Assembly (NCBI GenBank): GCA_028023455.1
Contig: JAQFVV010000003.1
Coordinates: 952,001-1,016,000, forward strand
DNA length: 64,000 bases
Direction: 5' to 3'
Source: Epiperipatus broadwayi
Lineage: Eukaryota; Onychophora; Udeonychophora; Euonychophora; Peripatidae
The number at the start of each line of letters is the position of its first letter. Within the stretch, counting starts at the first letter, position 1. The position numbers were made by a program, and so were the translations under genes. The notes under the pieces were generated by a model. That model had not been told where the DNA came from. It did not search any database and was given only the letters and a program-made list of their open reading frames with translations. Positions 59,605-64,000 of the stretch are shown piece after piece.

Positions 59605-61299
59605 TGTAATGTGCCAAGGCCAAATTGGCACATGTATATAAAATAATTTTGTCGTAAAAAAATTATTAAAACAAAAAAATCTTTTGCAAAAGAGTTTGAA
59701 ATAAAAGTTGAAAAATCATTGATTTAAAGTGGGAAGGGGGTTTTCTTAAAGTTAAACTGAAGGTTTTATAAAAAGGAAGTAAAGAGTTTATTATTATTAG
59801 TGAAATACAATTTAAAAGCTTTAAAAAAATATATAAATCTCTTCATTTAAATTAAAGAAGAAAAATAATCTTAAAACTAGTTTTGATGTGTAGAGTAAAA
59901 TTATATATGTGCATGCGAATGTAAAATAAATGTATCAGTATTAAATATTATAAATAAATGAAAAATATATTTAAAAAAAAACACAGCGGTGCGCTACTAA
60001 TTAAAGATATGAAAACAACACGTTTTGAAATAGCTACTACTAATTAAACAATCAATCAAAAAACACGTTGTCTTAGGATTAATTGCTAAAGAATTTCGAC
60101 AACAGATATTTGCCGGAGGATATCAAAAGGAAAACACTTCATCGGTATAAATACTGAATATTTTATCGGACAATCAGTTAAGAGTTTTTATTCAGTCTAG
60201 TTTGCATTGATAGTCTTGTGCAATTTCTATTATGAACCCAGAAACAAACATGCATTGTTGAGCAGCTTTTGGAAATATATGCTCGTGCTCCAGCCTTTTT
60301 AGTCCAACAAGATCATCAAAACCTGCCTGAGAAATAATGTCTGCATAACAACTCAGAAATCCTCCGTCAAACGTTCAACTGTCTTCAAGAATAAAGCAAA
60401 TGGTTTCGCATAAAATCTCTTCAAGAAACATCCAAATCTAACCGGTTAGATATAATCCATCAGAAGCAGCAGAAGCAGCCAACAACAAGCAATATCCACA
60501 TTCCCAAAAATCCTAGGTAAACATTTATTTATTATCATTTATACGTAGTAGCCACCGCTGTAATTCGTAAATATTCAAGATTCAAATTATATGAACTCTA
60601 TCATACATAAAATGAACTATTGATATGTGTGTTTAAGTTTCAAATGCTATTAATGCTTTATTCTTATATTTGTGAATGCTATATGAGTTAATATGTGCGT
60701 GATCATTATATCAGTGTTATTTGTTAAATTATATAAATACCAGTGTTCTACTATTAAAATCTACAAGAATATTTAAACTAGTTTAGAAATGTTAATTTAA
60801 AATATGTGTGTATTATATTAAATTTATAGAACGTTTAAAATTATTTAATGTTAATTAATAAATTGTCTTTAAAACTTAAACTTTATTTGTCGGTCAATTC
60901 TTTTTATCAATTCTTTTTACCAACCTTTTATTAATTCTTTCCACCACCAATTTTGTATAATTTGTTATTGAATAAAATTAGACTGAGCTAGGTTAAGGGA
61001 ATGTTTCGAGCACTGGATTATGAGCCTACTGCCCGAATACGTTAGTCTTCAGACTAGCTGGCACCCCGGGGTTTACCCCAAAACAAATAAAGTATTTGGA
61101 TAGTAGGGGTTTGAATCTAGCAGTCGAGATGGGCCATTGTTGATAGTTAAAGCTATCAATAAGATCTCCCATTTTGCTTGAATGTGCCGGTTCGTTCACG
61201 TAACCTTTATAAGATTATAAATGTATTATGAAGGAGTTTGAAACCGGCCAAAACTTATATACATGTAAGTAAGTGGTTTCAGCGGTTCGACCCGGTACA
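59605..61299 (+). repeat. 3' LTR
   Basis: It begins TGTAATGTGCC directly after the polypurine run and ends GGTACA. It matches the 5' LTR along its whole length, with scattered substitutions and an extra ~16 bases near 60665. Confidence 0.92.
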
Positions 61300-62725
61300 A
61301 TATATATATATGTATACACACACAATGTCATTAGGAGCTAAATTATTCCATTCAAGTATAACTTTAAGATTAATTTCATTAATTAGGATTTCATTTTCTT
61401 AATGATTTGACTAAAAGTTTATAAATGCCTAATTTCTTTTAATTATTTTTACTATTATTGAAAACCCACCAAAATTAAACACTTATTTTTAGTTTTTTTT
61501 TTTTGCTTTCATATAATGGTCTCTGTAACATTTTTTTTTAATCTGAAGGCATATTTGTAAAAACCATCACACCATTCTCAAAATCTACACAAATGTAATT
61601 TTTATTTATTTTTGCTCTTTTTATTTTTTATTTTGAACTACAAAATTCTTGCTGGGGATTAATCCAATGTTAATTTTTATAGTGTACTATGTAATCTAAT
61701 CATGCTTCTCCATTTTGATAAATATTCTTCAAAATGAAATAGTATTCCAGTTTATATCTTGGTGTTCTAAATCTTTATTTTCAATAAAAATATTTGTATA
61801 ACAAATATCTTTTTGCAATGCAAACTCAAACTCATAAGTTTTTTTTTAATATGCTAAAACAACTTTTAAATCCAATATGTACTTATTATAATGCTTGATT
61901 CCACATTCACTTCATATAATCCATCATAAATGGCTTTAACAAATATTTTTGAAAAGCCAATAAAACATTATGAGATTCTAGATTACATATTGCTTTTCAT
62001 TTAATGAAGTAAATAATTCAATTATTTCATAATGTTTTTCAATAACAAATTCTGTTTTTCTTATTCCAATTACACCAACTAATATAAACTTGAGTAATCA
62101 ATAAATATCAGATAACAGTGCTTAATAAAAGGCGATCTAATTCTATCCTATTCATATCTATAGATGAGGTTTTACCTTATGACTTTTACAAGTTTTAAAT
62201 TTTTTATTGTTTAATACACATTTTTTAGAAAAGTCATCTTTAATCTTTTTTTACTACCAAGTTACCAGTCTAAAATCAAAAACAACCTAATGTTTCAATC
62301 TCAGATAGTTTGCTTTTAAACTAATATAAATCTGATACTAATTCAATGGATACATATCAAAAACTGTTTACTAATGCAAGCAAGAAGTTACAAATTAATC
62401 TGAGATTATGGATAGGACAATACTGAATATATCTTTATTGAATACTAATATGAGGCATTTATTTATTAGTTAAGCTTTACAATAAATGGCATAACTGGAA
62501 TAGGAGAAATAGAATTTCCTATTGCATTCAATATATAATCTTGGGCCTGGTAAAAGAATAGCAGTGCTTATAGAGATTAAAAAAGATTAAATTGTTGTCA
62601 ACAATGAAGGCAAAGTTGGCTTACTTTAAAAAAAATGAGGTGTTTTTAAATTTTAGATTGGTAACTTAATAGTTAAAAAAAAGTAAAAAATGACTTCTGG
62701 AGAAAAGATTAGTTCCAAAAAATCT
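61300..62725. other. No gene recognised
   Basis: AT-rich DNA after the (TA)n flank of the LTR element. Nothing identified. Confidence 0.5.
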
Positions 62726-62800
62726 AGGTACATTAGATCCAAATCCAGAACTCTCTCACTGATGAAAGCTATAAGCGAGAGACTAGTTTGGAGATGTAGA
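62726..62800 (+). repeat. Fragment of hammerhead repeat
   Basis: A short piece of the 2671-3268 family in inverted orientation. It keeps CTGATGA (62759-62765) and a short stem II around TATAA with GC pairing; GAAA has become GAGA, and the cleavage site reads TT. It is therefore expected to be inactive. Confidence 0.55.
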
Positions 62801-64000
62801 AAAAACAGTATTGGCAAGAGATTTCTAAAAGGCATCTTGATTATTCAAGCTTACACTTGTTAGTGTAATTGGAATATGAGAAATAGAATTTCCTATTGTC
62901 AAATATTCTACACATAACTGATAGGTAACTGGCAAGTCTTTGTTTTTTAAATAGTTGTGAAGCTATTTTGAAATAAATGAAGGCAACGTGTGTGGGTCTT
63001 TGAGTTTTATACCAGTTTTGTTTTATATAAATATGCAAAAAAGAATTAAGGTATGTTATGAATATTAAACAGAATCTTTTTTGAAAAATTTTTGCATAGG
63101 GACGTGAAAATTTTTGTACACCATTGTCTTAATACTTTTTTTCATTTTTATTTCATTCTTCCAATTAGCTGATATTATTATTATTTAGAAATATTGCTTA
63201 AAAATTTATCTTTAGATTTCATAGAAGAGTAGCATCAAGAATTGGCTTGGGGAAACAGGGGACTGTATTTTTCTTTTCTTGTTTTGCCATCTAGATATCA
63301 TATCTAGTTTTCTAATTTATGGACTTCAAAATATTTCAAAGTTTCACCTGTATTTACTCCAGGTTGTGAATAATGCCAGCAATTTTATCACATTGTCATA
63401 AATCTTGTAAAATTGGTATGTATTTTTTAATGCAAATACCAATACATTGAACATTAGTGTTAATATACACTAAATCATAAGATTATATAGTATATGGTTT
63501 TCCATTCACTTCTATTAGTTTATACAAATGTTTCTGAATAGTAAGTTTTATATTTAAAAATTTCTATTCATTTATATCACTTTACCTAAATCTAGCATAA
63601 ATATTTATATAATAATCAAATGATATAGTTTTTGATTATAAAGGGACCTCACAAACCTCAACATAAGATAGAGACTTTATAAAGATAAGAGTGGCATTTT
63701 ATCAATGACCTAAATTCTTGCTTATATAGGCCAATCTGAACATCTTGATTTGAGAGGTAAAGATATTACTCTCTTCACATTTAAATCCACTATTTCCTTT
63801 CTCTAATTAACTTACACGAAATCTTGCGATTTACAACAAATTGTTATTAAGATCTTTTTAATGGGAATATAGAAACTAATGTAATGTGTGTATAGTGAAT
63901 TTCTCAACTAGAGATAACTTTAAATACTCTGTTGTCAAATGGTACTACAAATAAGAGTGTAAAAAAATTGATCATTATCCATAGTAACATGCTAATTTTA
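62801..64000. other. No gene recognised
   Basis: AT-rich. The small ORFs on the minus strand (62653-62835, 62841-63038) have no recognisable domain. Confidence 0.5.

Larger units (their letters stand above)
54389..61299 (+). mobile_element. LTR retrotransposon with Gag only
   Basis: Long terminal repeats of about 1.68-1.70 kb (54389-56067 and 59605-61299) enclose about 3.5 kb containing one intact Gag ORF. No protease, reverse transcriptase, RNase H or integrase motif is found in any frame of the interior. A polypurine run (aatggaggggg) abuts the 3' LTR. The LTRs differ at about 3% of sites by eye, many C/T or G/A changes, so insertion is fairly recent. Both flanks are (TA)n, so the target duplication cannot be read. 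This matches the terminal-repeat, gag-only class (TR-GAG) described in plants; enzymes would have to come from a related element. No primer-binding site was matched with confidence. Confidence 0.85.

Overview
This is a very AT-rich stretch of eukaryotic DNA (by eye about three quarters A+T or more) in which I can support no host protein-coding gene. It carries non-LTR retrotransposons of at least two types, Penelope-like elements, an LTR retrotransposon, non-autonomous hAT elements, foldback elements, a tRNA-Gly-related repeat and long (TAA)n arrays. This mix points to an invertebrate animal. A mollusc, perhaps a cephalopod, is a plausible guess but unproven. Stop codons inside the decayed elements often sit where CGA (Arg) is expected and read TGA, as if methylated CpG sites had mutated.

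Layout. 1-9.0 kb: a weak LINE reverse-transcriptase trace, a small TA-flanked foldback, a tandem repeat with a well-formed type I hammerhead ribozyme motif (2671-3268), two hAT-type elements with exact 8-bp target duplications (4880-5279, 6076-6597) and a tRNA-Gly(TCC)-like sequence. 9.0-14.1 kb: a decayed RTE-like LINE (9484-12208), palindromes, and a second tRNA-Gly-like copy. 14-25 kb: mostly featureless. 25.2-31.3 kb: a four-unit ~175-bp satellite, a foldback, a decayed Penelope-like element, a 5'-truncated LINE copy, and a second Penelope fragment between inverted repeats that hold degenerate hammerhead-like motifs. 31-39 kb: mostly featureless, with a Penelope 3' scrap and a possible solo LTR. 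39.3-42.3 kb: more copies of the hammerhead repeat, as inverted and tandem pieces. 42.5-53.2 kb: a decayed LINE, then a ~0.5-kb inverted repeat with hammerhead-like outer ends enclosing an almost full-length two-ORF LINE (45327-50897) between (TAA)n arrays, then two compact foldbacks with related hammerhead-like cores. 54389-61299: an LTR retrotransposon with ~1.7-kb LTRs and an intact Gag ORF but no visible protease, reverse transcriptase or integrase. 61.3-64 kb: little beyond one more hammerhead-repeat fragment.

The main theme is hammerhead-like motifs in three sequence flavours (stem II loops of the GGC-CACAA-GCC, GACTG-CAGGA-CAGTC and GACTC-rTAA-GAGTT types), each in a different repeat family, in a window that also holds at least three Penelope-like fragments. 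This fits the known link between hammerhead ribozymes, Penelope-like elements and animal retrozymes. The second theme is the gag-only LTR element, which would need another element's enzymes to move.
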